From Gaetbulibacter sp. S0825 (lineage in GTDB: Bacteria; Bacteroidota; Bacteroidia; Flavobacteriales; Flavobacteriaceae): a DNA stretch of 64,000 nt. The stretch spans positions 372,001 through 436,000 of the forward strand of contig NZ_JAATJT010000002.1 in NCBI RefSeq assembly GCF_011777505.1. The letters run 5' to 3'. This document shows positions 54,608 to 63,947 of this stretch, in pieces; the stretch's first letter is position 1; each line of letters opens with the position of its first letter. Below the pieces are notes generated by a model. The model had not been told where the DNA came from. It did no database searches and worked only from the letters and a program-made list of their open reading frames with translations. The translations under genes and the position numbers were made by a program.

Positions 54608-55342
54608 TTGAATGAATTTGAATTAAAATATAAACCTTTTGGAGAGCGATCAATTTTAATTGAATGGCCTCAAATAATATCAGAAAACATTCTTGAAAGT
54701 GTACTTTCTTATAAGCAGAAATTGGAAAATTATATATTTAAAGAAAAAGTTTATATAAAATCAGCATATAACTCGATATTAATAACTTATAATTTCACTA
54801 TAAATAATTTCTATGATGAAGTTTTAATACTTAAACATGTGCTTTTAGCCGATTCAGACACTCAAAAAAGCAGTTATAAATTGTGGAGAATTCCTGTATG
54901 TTATGATCTTGATTTTGGAATAGATTTAGAAGAAATTTCTAAAAAAAACACCATTGAAATTTCTGAGATTATTCGACTTCATTCTAGCACTATTTATCGC
55001 ATTTATTTTCTGGGGTTTTTGCCTGGATTTTTATATTTAGGTGGATTAGATAACCGACTCCATTTCTCAAGAAAGAATACACCTAGATTAAAAGTTAATA
55101 AAGGTTCAGTTGCCATTGGAGGCTCTCAAACAGGAATTTATCCAACTGAAAGCCCTGGTGGCTGGAATATTATAGGTAAAACACCCATCGATTTTTTTAA
55201 TGTACACGATGAAAACCCATGTTTTGCTCAATCTGGTGATAAAATTCAGTTTATTTCTGTTACAAAAATGGAATGTGAGCAAATTTCAAAAAGTATCGAA
55301 TCTAAAGCGTATGTAATGGAAAGCGAGGTATTTGATGGTTAG
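54608..55342 (+). CDS. pxpB: 5-oxoprolinase subunit B (KipI family)
   Basis: 244 residues. FLPGFLYLGGLDNRLHFSRK, TPRLKVNKGSVAIGGSQTGI and YPTESPGGWNIIGKTP identify the KipI/PxpB family. Starts with TTG at 54608; no in-frame ATG exists nearby and the N-terminus YKPFGERSILIEW is right for the family. Overlaps pxpC by 8 bp. Confidence 0.93.
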   Translation: MNEFELKYKPFGERSILIEWPQIISENILESVLSYKQKLENYIFKEKVYIKSAYNSILITYNFTINNFYDEVLILKHVLLADSDTQKSSYKLWRIPVCYDLDFGIDLEEISKKNTIEISEIIRLHSSTIYRIYFLGFLPGFLYLGGLDNRLHFSRKNTPRLKVNKGSVAIGGSQTGIYPTESPGGWNIIGKTPIDFFNVHDENPCFAQSGDKIQFISVTKMECEQISKSIESKAYVMESEVFDG

Positions 55343-56180
55343 GGTTTTACATCCTGGATTTTACACGAGCATTCAAGATTTGGGCAGAAAAGACTACCAG
55401 CACCTTGGAGTGCCAATTTCTGGTGCGATGGATTTGGAGGCCGCTAAAATAGCGAATGCCATTCTTGGCAACAATGAACATTGCGCAGTTCTTGAAATGA
55501 CAATGGTAGGGCCAAAGCTGGAATTTACTTGTAATTCTGCTGTTTCTGTTACAGGAGCAAATTTATCCCCAACCCTTAATGGCGTTAGGATAAATAATTA
55601 TTTAGCAATCAATGTAAATAAAGGGGATGTTATAGAATTTGGTAGTTTAAAAAAGGGGTTTCGTTCATATCTAGCTGTTTCTGGTGGATTTCAAACAGCT
55701 TTTGTTCTTAATAGTAGAAGTATGTATAAAGGTGTAACTCAAACCCCTCTATTGCAAAAGGGCGATATGCTTGCAATTGAGTCAAAAAACTATGTAAGTA
55801 ATAAAAATGCATCTATCAAACCTAATACGGATTACATAGAGAATCATATAATTCAAGTATATAAAGGCCCAGAATTTTATAAATTAAATGCGATTCAAAT
55901 CAGTAGTTTGTTTGATAAAGATTTTACCATCGCAAAAGAGAACAACCGGATGGCTTATCAATTAAATGAATTGATTGAGAATAATTTAAAAGATATTATT
56001 ACTTCTTTGGTTTTGCCAGGAACGGTTCAGTTAACTCCATCTGGGAAGTTAATAGTTTTAATGAGAGATTGTCAAACAACAGGTGGCTACCCAAGAATTT
56101 TGCAACTCTCGGTAGTTTCAATTAATAACTTAGCCCAAAAATTTACTGGAAATAAAATAAAATTCAGATTGATAAGTTAA
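55335..56180 (+). CDS. pxpC: 5-oxoprolinase subunit C (KipA family)
   Basis: 281 residues from ATG 55335. VLHPGFYTSIQDLGRKDYQH, LGVPISGAMDLEAAKIANAI and the C-terminal LTPSGKLIVLMRDCQTTGGY are the KipA/PxpC signatures. It starts within the last 8 bp of pxpB, so the subunits are translationally coupled. Confidence 0.95.
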   Translation: MVRVLHPGFYTSIQDLGRKDYQHLGVPISGAMDLEAAKIANAILGNNEHCAVLEMTMVGPKLEFTCNSAVSVTGANLSPTLNGVRINNYLAINVNKGDVIEFGSLKKGFRSYLAVSGGFQTAFVLNSRSMYKGVTQTPLLQKGDMLAIESKNYVSNKNASIKPNTDYIENHIIQVYKGPEFYKLNAIQISSLFDKDFTIAKENNRMAYQLNELIENNLKDIITSLVLPGTVQLTPSGKLIVLMRDCQTTGGYPRILQLSVVSINNLAQKFTGNKIKFRLIS

Positions 56181-56315
56181 AAGAAGCTTTTAAAAGTGAG
56201 GTTTTTCTTCTTTTTGTGATATGTTTTCAATAACTTAGACGTATAAAAGTTTATTCAAAATGAATAAATTATTGACGTCAATTGACTATTAACTAACATT
56301 AAAAATTATTTGATT

Positions 56316-56708
56316 ATGGCAAAAATTAAGGGATTAATCTCACCTAAAGAAGCGAAACAACTTAATGATGCATTTACTGAACGATGCGAATTAATTAGTA
56401 AAGAGATAACTAAACGACCAGATAATAGATCGTCATGGTTTTCGTTAGAAGATATTAAAGCATATCTAGAATATGCTGAAAAACAAGCTAGGGAAAATGG
56501 TCATGAAATGAATGGCATCCGTATTTATTGTGGAGCCTATTCAACCACAGAAGTAGGTGTTGGTTATTCAACATCTTTTATTGTGCCAACTGCAAGAACC
56601 ATAGATGGAAAAGATGGTGGAGGAGGTAATGGTGATATTCCTGATGGAGATGGGTTGAATTTTGGAAATAATGGTTGGCCACCAAATGCCAATTATCCTC
56701 AGCAATAG
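56316..56708 (+). CDS. Conserved hypothetical protein
   Basis: 130 residues from ATG 56316. The N-terminal half is helical (ISPKEAKQLNDAFTERCELI), with SWFSLEDIKAYLEYAEKQAR in the middle, then GIRIYCGAYSTTEVGVGYST and a Gly/Pro-rich tail. No signal peptide. Function unknown. The next gene, a membrane protein, starts 12 bp after its stop and the histidine kinase follows, so the three may be one unit. Confidence 0.65.
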   Translation: MAKIKGLISPKEAKQLNDAFTERCELISKEITKRPDNRSSWFSLEDIKAYLEYAEKQARENGHEMNGIRIYCGAYSTTEVGVGYSTSFIVPTARTIDGKDGGGGNGDIPDGDGLNFGNNGWPPNANYPQQ

Positions 56709-56719
56709 AATTATTGCAA

Positions 56720-57433
56720 ATGGATTTTTTTTTAAATAATTACACTTTAATAATTCATTTTGTTGAAGTGATTGCTGCTATTACTGGAATTTTTTACTTA
56801 AAAAAATTCAGCAAGACACCGGTGAAATACTTTATATATTTTCTTGTTTATGTGGCAATTATAGAATTGATTGGTGCATATCCAACTTATGTAGAAAAAT
56901 TCGAGTATTTATCTGAAGTGAAAGAGTTATTAAGGGGAACAAAGTTTGAAGAAAATTATTGGTGGTATGCTATTTTTTGGACTATTGTGAGTGCTGTATT
57001 TTATTCGTTCTATTTTCGTGAATTTTTAGAATCTTATAATTCTATTAAAACAATAAAATATATCACTTCAATATTTATAGTAAGTTCATTAGTGTATATA
57101 GCATTTAATTGGAATGCATTTTTTGTGTCATCCTTTTATTTTGTCAATATTTTTAGTGCTTCAGTCATATTGTTAACTGTAGTGTTATATTTTCTTGAAG
57201 TATTAAAAAGCCAGAAAATATTAACTTTTTATAAGTCTATAAATTTTTACATAGCTGCTGTATTGTTGGTTTTCTTTTTGATTAAGACGCCATTGATTTT
57301 TTATGATGTCTATTTTTCGCGTTCTGATATGGATTATTTAAGATTAAACGCCACAATTAATATTTTATGCATTGTTTTTATGTATGTAACCTTTACATTC
57401 GCTTTAATATGGTGCAAGCCTCGGAACATTTAG
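56720..57433 (+). CDS. Multi-pass membrane protein, kinase partner
   Basis: 237 residues from ATG 56720 with about seven hydrophobic helices and short loops. Start chosen because MDFFLNNYTLIIHFVEVIA begins the first membrane helix. No family recognised beyond membrane-sensor-like appearance. The histidine kinase starts inside its last 25 bp, so it is probably a sensor or membrane partner for that kinase. Confidence 0.7.
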   Translation: MDFFLNNYTLIIHFVEVIAAITGIFYLKKFSKTPVKYFIYFLVYVAIIELIGAYPTYVEKFEYLSEVKELLRGTKFEENYWWYAIFWTIVSAVFYSFYFREFLESYNSIKTIKYITSIFIVSSLVYIAFNWNAFFVSSFYFVNIFSASVILLTVVLYFLEVLKSQKILTFYKSINFYIAAVLLVFFLIKTPLIFYDVYFSRSDMDYLRLNATINILCIVFMYVTFTFALIWCKPRNI

Positions 57434-58224
57434 TAAGTACAAGTGCTGAAAGGTCTCTTTTGATTTATATGATTGCTGTTTTGGTAATTGTAACAGGATT
57501 GGTTATTCTTTTTTTTATGGTATTTCAAAAAAGGAAAAATCAAATGCTCCTTGATAAGATTAAACGTGAGCGTGAGTTTGAAGAAGAATTAGTAAAAACG
57601 CAGACAGAAATACAAGAACAAACACTTAAAAATATTGGACAAGAACTGCATGATAATGTTGGTCAATTGTTATCTGTAGCTAATATGCAATTAAGTTTAG
57701 TGGCTTCTTTAGCAAAAGATACAGTAAAGAATAAAGTTGACGATACAAAGAGGGTGATTAGTGAAGCGATTAAAGAAGTACGAGGCTTGTCTAAAGTGCT
57801 TAATAGTGAAGTAATATTAAACTTTGGTTTAAAAGAATCCATTCAAAATGAAATAGATAGATTGAATAAGTTAAAAAGTATTAGTTCTAAACTAACCATT
57901 GTAGGAGAGGTAAAAGAGCTACATAATAAAGATGCGATTATTCTCTTTAGAATATTTCAGGAGTTTTTATCTAACACTATTAAATATGCAGAAGCACAAA
58001 ACTTTGATGTTAATTTAAGATATTTGGAGGATTGTTTAATTATCACTGCAAAAGATGATGGTAAGGGCTTTGATATAGAAACAATAAAAAAAGGTTCTGG
58101 TTTAATCAATATAAAAGATAGGTCTAGATTGATTAATACTAAATTCAAACTGATTTCTAAGAAAAACGAAGGTGCGAGCCTAGAATTGACTTATCCTTTT
58201 AATAAAATTAACCAAACCACTTAA
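57409..58224 (+). CDS. NarL-type (HisKA_3) sensor histidine kinase
   Basis: 271 residues from ATG 57409. One membrane helix (LIYMIAVLVIVTGLVILFFM), a coiled coil, HisKA_3 with phospho-acceptor His81 in GQELHDNVGQLLSVANM, and a HATPase_c domain (DDGKGFDIETIKKGSGL). Such kinases pair with LuxR-type response regulators, but none lies in this window. Its last 17 bp overlap the convergent aldehyde dehydrogenase gene. Confidence 0.9.
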   Translation: MVQASEHLVSTSAERSLLIYMIAVLVIVTGLVILFFMVFQKRKNQMLLDKIKREREFEEELVKTQTEIQEQTLKNIGQELHDNVGQLLSVANMQLSLVASLAKDTVKNKVDDTKRVISEAIKEVRGLSKVLNSEVILNFGLKESIQNEIDRLNKLKSISSKLTIVGEVKELHNKDAIILFRIFQEFLSNTIKYAEAQNFDVNLRYLEDCLIITAKDDGKGFDIETIKKGSGLINIKDRSRLINTKFKLISKKNEGASLELTYPFNKINQTT

Positions 58225-59584
58225 ACATCTTTTTTATTAGTCCTAATTTTCCTTTGTAAGGCGCATATCTAATTGAAGGATCAAACCATGTGCCTCTTTT
58301 AGAAATAGACTTTTGGTGCGAAAACATGTCAAAACCGTGTTTCCCATGATAAGCACCAATACCACTGGCTCCAACACCTCCAAAAGGTAGTCTGTGATTG
58401 CCGAAATGTATTAAAGGGTCATTAATGGCACCTCCTCCAAAACTGTAAGTATTAATAATTTGTTTGACAAATTGTTTGTTTTTCGAAAACACATAAAACG
58501 ACAATGGTTTGTCGTAATGACTTATAATGTTATCAATATCTGAACTATCGTTATAACTTAAAATAGGAAGTATAGGTCCAAAAATTTCGTCTTGCATCAA
58601 CTTACTTTGCAAAGTAGGATTATCTACTAGAGTGGGAGACATGTAGCATTCTTCAACATTGTAGTCGCCACCATAAACAATGTCTACATCTTCCAACATA
58701 GCTTTTAAACGGTTGGTGTTTCGTTTATTTATAATTCTCGGAAAATCTATTGATGCCTTTGGGTTTTCTCCATAAGAACTAATGATTTCTCTTTTTAAAG
58801 ATTGTATTAGTTTTTCCTTTATTGAGGAATGAGCAATAATATAATCGGGAGAAATACATGTTTGCCCACCGTTAAAAAATTTACCCCAAACTATACGTTT
58901 TGCAGCAAGATTTAATTCTATAGTATCATCAACAATACAGGGTGATTTTCCACCAAGCTCTAGGGTTACTGGTGTTAAATGTTTTGCGGCAGCTTTGGCT
59001 ACAATTTTTCCAACAGGAACACTTCCAGTAAAAAAGATATAATCCCATTTTTGTTCTAATAATTCGCTTGCTACAGAGATGCCTCCTTGAATAGAAGTCA
59101 CATAGTTTTCTTTAAATATTTTTTTAATAATATCTGTAACTAATTGTGATGTATGTGTAGTTAGTTCGCTAGGTTTTACAACAACAGTATTGCCAGCAGC
59201 AATAGCCATTATTAAAGGTTCTATGGCTAGTAAAAATGGATAATTCCAAGGAGCAATTACTAGCACAGTTCCATAAGGCTCTTTATAAATGTAATCTGTA
59301 GCTGGAAATGTGAGCATTGAAGGTCTTACTCGCTTGGGTTTTGACCAAGATTTTAAATTTTTGAGGACGAGATTAATTTCGGAAATTACAATTCCATATT
59401 CGCTCATAAAAGACTCAAAAATTGATTTATTGTAATCTTTTTTTAAGGCATCATAAATATCATGTTCTCTAGAAACTATTTCTTGCTTTAACTTTTTAAG
59501 AATTTGAATTCTAAACGAAACGTCTTTAGTTTGTTGAGTTTTAAAGTACGCTTTCTGTTGTTGAAGTATATTAGGGATATTCAA
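58208..59584 (-). CDS. Aldehyde dehydrogenase (class 3-like)
   Basis: 458 residues. NAD(P)-binding and catalytic motifs: VIAPWNYPFLLAIEPL, VTLELGGKSP (general base Glu), and catalytic Cys in FFNGGQTCISPDY. The short length and N-terminus fit class 3/fatty aldehyde dehydrogenases. It oxidises aldehydes to acids; the physiological substrate is not clear. Confidence 0.92.
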   Translation of the reverse strand: MNIPNILQQQKAYFKTQQTKDVSFRIQILKKLKQEIVSREHDIYDALKKDYNKSIFESFMSEYGIVISEINLVLKNLKSWSKPKRVRPSMLTFPATDYIYKEPYGTVLVIAPWNYPFLLAIEPLIMAIAAGNTVVVKPSELTTHTSQLVTDIIKKIFKENYVTSIQGGISVASELLEQKWDYIFFTGSVPVGKIVAKAAAKHLTPVTLELGGKSPCIVDDTIELNLAAKRIVWGKFFNGGQTCISPDYIIAHSSIKEKLIQSLKREIISSYGENPKASIDFPRIINKRNTNRLKAMLEDVDIVYGGDYNVEECYMSPTLVDNPTLQSKLMQDEIFGPILPILSYNDSSDIDNIISHYDKPLSFYVFSKNKQFVKQIINTYSFGGGAINDPLIHFGNHRLPFGGVGASGIGAYHGKHGFDMFSHQKSISKRGTWFDPSIRYAPYKGKLGLIKKMFKWFG

Positions 59585-59610
59585 GATTCTTTTTTTGCAA
59601 AGATACTAAT

Positions 59611-60309
59611 TTAGTCATTACAAGCATCCCAAATTGGGTCGTTAGGAGTAGGAGCTATAACAGAGATTTGTTCTTTGCTAACAGGATGGATAAATTCTAT
59701 TTTTCTAGAATGTAAATGAATGCTAGCATCTTTATTACTGCGATCAAAATCATATTTTAAGTCACCTTTTATTGATGAACCTATACTTGCCAACTGACAG
59801 CGTATTTGATGGTGTCTCCCAGTTTCTAAATTAATTTCTAACAAGACATAATTGTTCAATTGTTTTATTATGCAATAATGAAGAATGGCTTTTTTACTGT
59901 CTTTAATTTCATGATTATAAGCAGTAGACTTGTTGTTCTTGGGATTTTTTTTTAACCAATTAACTAGGGTAGCTTTTTCTTTATTTGGTCGTTCTTTCAC
60001 AACAGCCCAATAGGTTTTGTTAACTTTTTTGTCAGAAAACAATTTATTTAATCTAGGCAATACTTTTGATGTCTTTGCAAATACAACTATTCCAGTCGTT
60101 GGTCTATCTAAACGATGGGTTACACCCAAATAGACATTTCCAGGTTTATTATACTTATCTTTAAGGAACTCTTTAATAACCTCGCTTAAGGGCTTATCTC
60201 CAGTTTTATCTCCCTGAACAATATCCCCAGCACGTTTATTAACAATGATGATGTGGTTGTCTTCGTAAAGAACTTGTAAATTTGATTTATTAGATAATGT
60301 CTTAGACAT
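59611..60309 (-). CDS. RluA-family pseudouridine synthase
   Basis: 232 residues. The catalytic Asp is in VTHRLDRPTTGIVVFAKT, with ETGRHHQIRCQLASIG and LHSRKIEFIHP downstream. No S4 RNA-binding domain is fused. It modifies uridines in rRNA or tRNA; the exact site cannot be told from sequence. panB lies 8 bp upstream on the same strand. Confidence 0.94.
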   Translation of the reverse strand: MSKTLSNKSNLQVLYEDNHIIIVNKRAGDIVQGDKTGDKPLSEVIKEFLKDKYNKPGNVYLGVTHRLDRPTTGIVVFAKTSKVLPRLNKLFSDKKVNKTYWAVVKERPNKEKATLVNWLKKNPKNNKSTAYNHEIKDSKKAILHYCIIKQLNNYVLLEINLETGRHHQIRCQLASIGSSIKGDLKYDFDRSNKDASIHLHSRKIEFIHPVSKEQISVIAPTPNDPIWDACND

Positions 60310-60317
60310 TGTATTTG

Positions 60318-61136
60318 CTAGTATTGTTCAGAATTTGATGGAAAATCAACTTTCTTAACGTCAGTTACATACTGAGAAATTGCATTTGTCATGTCTTCAT
60401 ATAGATTCATATAACGTCTTAAAAAACGTGGGTTGAATTCATGTGTCATTCCAATCATATCATGAAGTACAAGTACTTGTCCGTCAACACCATTTCCTGC
60501 ACCAATACCAATAATAGGAATACTAACACTTTCGGCAACTTCTTTCGCTAGTTTTGCAGGGATTTTTTCTAATACAATAGCAAAACACCCTATGCGTTCT
60601 AACATTTTTGCGTCTTCGACTAACTGCAATGCTTCCTCTTCTTCTTTGGCACGTACTGTATAAGTTCCAAATTTATAAATGGATTGTGGCGTTAATCCTA
60701 AATGGCCCATCACAGGAATTCCAGCATTTAAAATACGCTTTATAGATTCCTTGATTTCTTTTCCACCTTCAAGTTTTACAGCATGTCCACCACTTTCTTT
60801 CATAATTCTAATAGCAGAACGAAGAGCTTCTTTTGGGTCACTCTGATAGCTTCCAAAAGGAAGATCCACAACAACCAAAGCACGCTCAATAGCACGAATA
60901 ACCGAAGAAGCATGATAAATCATTTGATCTAACGTAATTGGTAATGTTGTTTCATGTCCAGCCATAACGTTACTTGCAGAATCACCTACTAGAATCACAT
61001 CAACCCCAGCACCATCAACAATTTTTGCCATGGTATAATCGTAAGCTGTAAGCATAGATATTTTTTCACCATTACTTTTCATGTCAACTAATGACTTAGT
61101 AGTAACTCTTTTATATTCTTTTTTTGCTGTTGACAT
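60318..61136 (-). CDS. panB: 3-methyl-2-oxobutanoate hydroxymethyltransferase
   Basis: 272 residues. [40 protein letters not shown] and [15 protein letters not shown] are PanB signatures; Mg2+ is bound by Asp in VGDS and Asp in DLPFG. First step of pantothenate synthesis. In one unit with the pseudouridine synthase gene. Confidence 0.96.
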   Translation of the reverse strand: MSTAKKEYKRVTTKSLVDMKSNGEKISMLTAYDYTMAKIVDGAGVDVILVGDSASNVMAGHETTLPITLDQMIYHASSVIRAIERALVVVDLPFGSYQSDPKEALRSAIRIMKESGGHAVKLEGGKEIKESIKRILNAGIPVMGHLGLTPQSIYKFGTYTVRAKEEEEALQLVEDAKMLERIGCFAIVLEKIPAKLAKEVAESVSIPIIGIGAGNGVDGQVLVLHDMIGMTHEFNPRFLRRYMNLYEDMTNAISQYVTDVKKVDFPSNSEQY

Positions 61137-61247
61137 AGTTGTATAGATTATATGCGTAAAAATAGTAAATTAACAGAAAGCTATTTATACTGTTGTGTTT
61201 TTCTTTATTTCTTTTTTGTACTTTTAATCACAATTAAAATAAATAAT

Positions 61248-61715
61248 ATGTTACGAATTTTACTTTTATGTGTGTGCTTATCTACTACAGCTATGTATGC
61301 GCAAAACGATGAAACGGCTAAAGTTAAAGCAGCAATAGATACTTTTTTTGAAGGTTTTCATAAAGGAGATACTCTAATGATGAAAACTGTTATGTATGAT
61401 AAATTTACTACACAAACGGCTTTTAAAGATAAAGATGGAAATGATGTATTACGAAGCAGTGAATCTACCGATTTAGTAAACGCTATTGCAAATAGGCCAG
61501 AAACCGAAAAATGGGACGAACGTTTATTAGATTATCATATTAAAGTTGATAATAATATGGCAAATGCTTGGACACCTTACGAGTTTTGGCGAAATGGAAA
61601 GTTTAGCCATTGTGGTGTTAATTCTTTTCAGTTATTTAACGATAATGGACAATGGAAGATTATATACCTAATCGATACTAGGCAACGAACTGGTTGCAAT
61701 GAAGGAAAAAATTAA
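61248..61715 (+). CDS. Secreted NTF2-like protein
   Basis: 155 residues with a signal peptide (ILLLCVCLSTTAMYAQ). The mature part is an NTF2/SnoaL-like cone fold: AIDTFFEGFHKGDTLMMKTV, then VDNNMANAWTPYEFWRNGKF and WKIIYLIDTRQ. Start at 61248 chosen because it begins the signal peptide; the frame is open from 61152. Function unknown. It ends in a 4-bp overlap with sdaA. Confidence 0.75.
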   Translation: MLRILLLCVCLSTTAMYAQNDETAKVKAAIDTFFEGFHKGDTLMMKTVMYDKFTTQTAFKDKDGNDVLRSSESTDLVNAIANRPETEKWDERLLDYHIKVDNNMANAWTPYEFWRNGKFSHCGVNSFQLFNDNGQWKIIYLIDTRQRTGCNEGKN

Positions 61716-63133
61716 CAATCAGATAAACTAACTCTAACAGCTAAACCTCCTTCGGAGGTTTCTTTGTATTTGGTATGCATGTCTTTTGCTGTTTCCCACA
61801 TGGTATTTACAACTTCATCTAATGGTACTTTTACATTTTTTGGGTCTGTTTCTAAAGCTAACTCAGCAGCATTTATGGCTTTTATTGCTCCCATTGAGTT
61901 TCGCTCAATACAAGGAATTTGTACCAATCCAGCTATTGGGTCGCATGTAAGTCCTAAATGATGTTCCATAGCAATTTCGGCAGCAATTAATACTTGATCT
62001 GGAGAACCTCCTAAAACTTCGCACAAGGCACCAGCTGCCATAGCTGCTGATACGCCAATTTCTGCTTGACAACCACCCATAGCAGCACTAATAGTAGCTC
62101 CTTTCTTAAAAATGCTACCAATTTCCCCAGCTACCAATAAGAATTGCTTTATGTCTTTAAAATCTGCTTCATGGTTTTCAATAACCAAATAGTACATTAA
62201 AACAGCAGGAATAACGCCAGCACTTCCATTGGTTGGAGCAGTTACGACACGACCTAATGATGCATTAACCTCATTTACACTTAATGCAAAACAACTAACC
62301 CATTTTAATATCTGTCGAAATTTCACTTCTGTATTTCTAATAGCTTTTAGCCATTCTTTTGGATTTTCGTATGTATAATCACCTATTAGTTTGTGGTGCA
62401 TATCAAATGCTCGTCGCCTAACGTTAAGTCCTCCGGGTAGATTTCCCTCGGTATGACACCCAACATACATGCATTCTAACATTGTGTTCCATATGCGACC
62501 CATTTCATAGTTAATATTGTCATCACTACGTAATGATTTTTCATTTTCTAGTACAACTTGTGAAATAGATTTATTCAATTCGTTGCAATATTTTAAAAGT
62601 TCATTGCCTTTAGCAATTGGATATGGAAATGTTTTAAATATTTCTTTATTTTTTTTGGCATTTTTGCGCTCTTCTTTCACCACAAAACCACCACCAATTG
62701 AGTAAAATTTAGAACTAGATTTTTTACCATTGATGGTTGCAGTAAACTTCATTCCATTAGCATGAAAAGGAAGGAATTTTCGGTTATAAATAATATTGGT
62801 TTCTGGATTAAACTCTATAGATTTTTCATTGTTAAAAGCTAGTGTGTTTGTGTTTTTAACCGAAGCAATAATAATATCGATAGATTCAGTTGGAATAACT
62901 TCTGGGTCAGCACCACTTAAACCGAGTATAATAGCCAAATCTGTTGCGTGTCCTTTTCCTGTTAGAGATAATGATCCATAAAGATCCACAGAAATTTTTT
63001 CAACTTCATCAAATTTGTTTGCTCCTTTTAACTCATTAATCCAGCGCTCTGCAGCTCGCCAAGGTCCTAAGGTGTGTGAACTAGACGGTCCTACACCTAT
63101 TTTTAGCATATCAAAAACAGAAATACATTCCAT
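61712..63133 (-). CDS. sdaA: L-serine ammonia-lyase, iron-sulfur type
   Basis: 473 residues, single chain. [20 protein letters not shown] at the N-terminus, the catalytic-domain motif [33 protein letters not shown] and Cys residues in [18 protein letters not shown] for the iron-sulfur cluster. Deaminates serine to pyruvate. Own promoter at 63159-63166. Confidence 0.95.
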   Translation of the reverse strand: MECISVFDMLKIGVGPSSSHTLGPWRAAERWINELKGANKFDEVEKISVDLYGSLSLTGKGHATDLAIILGLSGADPEVIPTESIDIIIASVKNTNTLAFNNEKSIEFNPETNIIYNRKFLPFHANGMKFTATINGKKSSSKFYSIGGGFVVKEERKNAKKNKEIFKTFPYPIAKGNELLKYCNELNKSISQVVLENEKSLRSDDNINYEMGRIWNTMLECMYVGCHTEGNLPGGLNVRRRAFDMHHKLIGDYTYENPKEWLKAIRNTEVKFRQILKWVSCFALSVNEVNASLGRVVTAPTNGSAGVIPAVLMYYLVIENHEADFKDIKQFLLVAGEIGSIFKKGATISAAMGGCQAEIGVSAAMAAGALCEVLGGSPDQVLIAAEIAMEHHLGLTCDPIAGLVQIPCIERNSMGAIKAINAAELALETDPKNVKVPLDEVVNTMWETAKDMHTKYKETSEGGLAVRVSLSDC

Positions 63134-63158
63134 TAACTTATACCTTTTAGTGTTTGGG

Positions 63159-63166
63159 CAAATATA
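63159..63166 (-). promoter_or_regulatory. sdaA promoter -7 box
   Basis: On the minus strand TATATTTG, an exact TAnnTTTG match, 25 bp before the sdaA ATG. Confidence 0.55.
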
Positions 63167-63214
63167 AATGTTGTGAGTTTATAATTGAGGAAATAACTAT
63201 TAATTATTTTGTAT

Positions 63215-63248
63215 AAAAAAAGCCTGAAAATTTACTTTCAGGCTTTTT
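63215..63248. terminator. Bidirectional rho-independent terminator
   Basis: AGCCTGAAA (63221-63229) and TTTCAGGCT (63236-63244) form a perfect 9-bp stem, with an A run before and a T run after. It ends the lipoprotein gene at 63269 on the minus strand. Confidence 0.85.
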
Positions 63249-63268
63249 AGCTTTATATAGATTTTCTA

Positions 63269-63784
63269 TTATCTAAAATCAATACTTTGAATATTGATAG
63301 AGCTTAGTACTGCATTAATATCTGTTACATCTACACCATCAATATTATCAGCAGGCACAACTACAACTCTAAATACCTGATCAAGAGTCCAAACATCATC
63401 TAAAGAAGTGAAATCTGAAGTGCCATCTAAAAAGAAGCGTACATCGTCTTGTGTGAAGTCGAAATTATAAACCAAGTTACTACCATCGTCAAAGTAAACA
63501 GTTTGTGGCATCAAACGCCATATATCTTGACCGTTATCTGTATCCCATAAAATGTAAACTAAAGTAACATCGGTTGGTAATACTTCAAATCCGTAAGCTT
63601 CTATGTATTCAAAATTATTGGTATCATTAAAATCAACTTCTATTTCAAAAGCAGAAGATGCAATAATTTCGCCATCTAATCCATCCAGCCCATCTAAGCC
63701 ATCAAATCCAGGGGGACCCATTGGACCTTCACAGGCAGTTAATAATAAGGCTAGTACTGTAAATAAAGATAATATACGTTTCAT
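63269..63784 (-). CDS. Lipoprotein with short collagen-like repeat
   Basis: 171 residues. The signal sequence ends LLTAC (lipobox), followed by Gly-X-Y triplets GPMGPPGFDGLDGLDGLDG and then an acidic globular domain rich in Asp (LVYILWDTDNGQDIWRLMPQ). Lipoproteins of this plan recur in Bacteroidota and probably sit on the cell surface. Function unknown. Confidence 0.85.
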   Translation of the reverse strand: MKRILSLFTVLALLLTACEGPMGPPGFDGLDGLDGLDGEIIASSAFEIEVDFNDTNNFEYIEAYGFEVLPTDVTLVYILWDTDNGQDIWRLMPQTVYFDDGSNLVYNFDFTQDDVRFFLDGTSDFTSLDDVWTLDQVFRVVVVPADNIDGVDVTDINAVLSSINIQSIDFR

Positions 63785-63864
63785 AAGATTTTAGTTTTGT
63801 TTTTATACCTATCAAATCACGTACCAAAAATGACAACCAGAAAAATATATTTTAAAAACCATTC

Positions 63865-63905
63865 TGACATGATGTCATATTTTTTGACATGGCATAATGA
63901 TTGAC
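63865..63905 (+). promoter_or_regulatory. Palindrome and possible sigma-54-like promoter at the window end
   Basis: TGACATgATGTCA (63865-63877) is a perfect palindrome with a 1-base centre. TGACAT recurs at 63885-63890, and TGGCATAATGATTGAC (63890-63905) partly resembles the -24/-12 sigma-54 form (TGGCAC-N5-TTGC) but lacks the final C. It precedes the partial gene at 63948. Confidence 0.35.
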
Positions 63906-63947
63906 TATAACAAGTTGTATTAAAAAACAATACAAGTTTTAGAAAAT

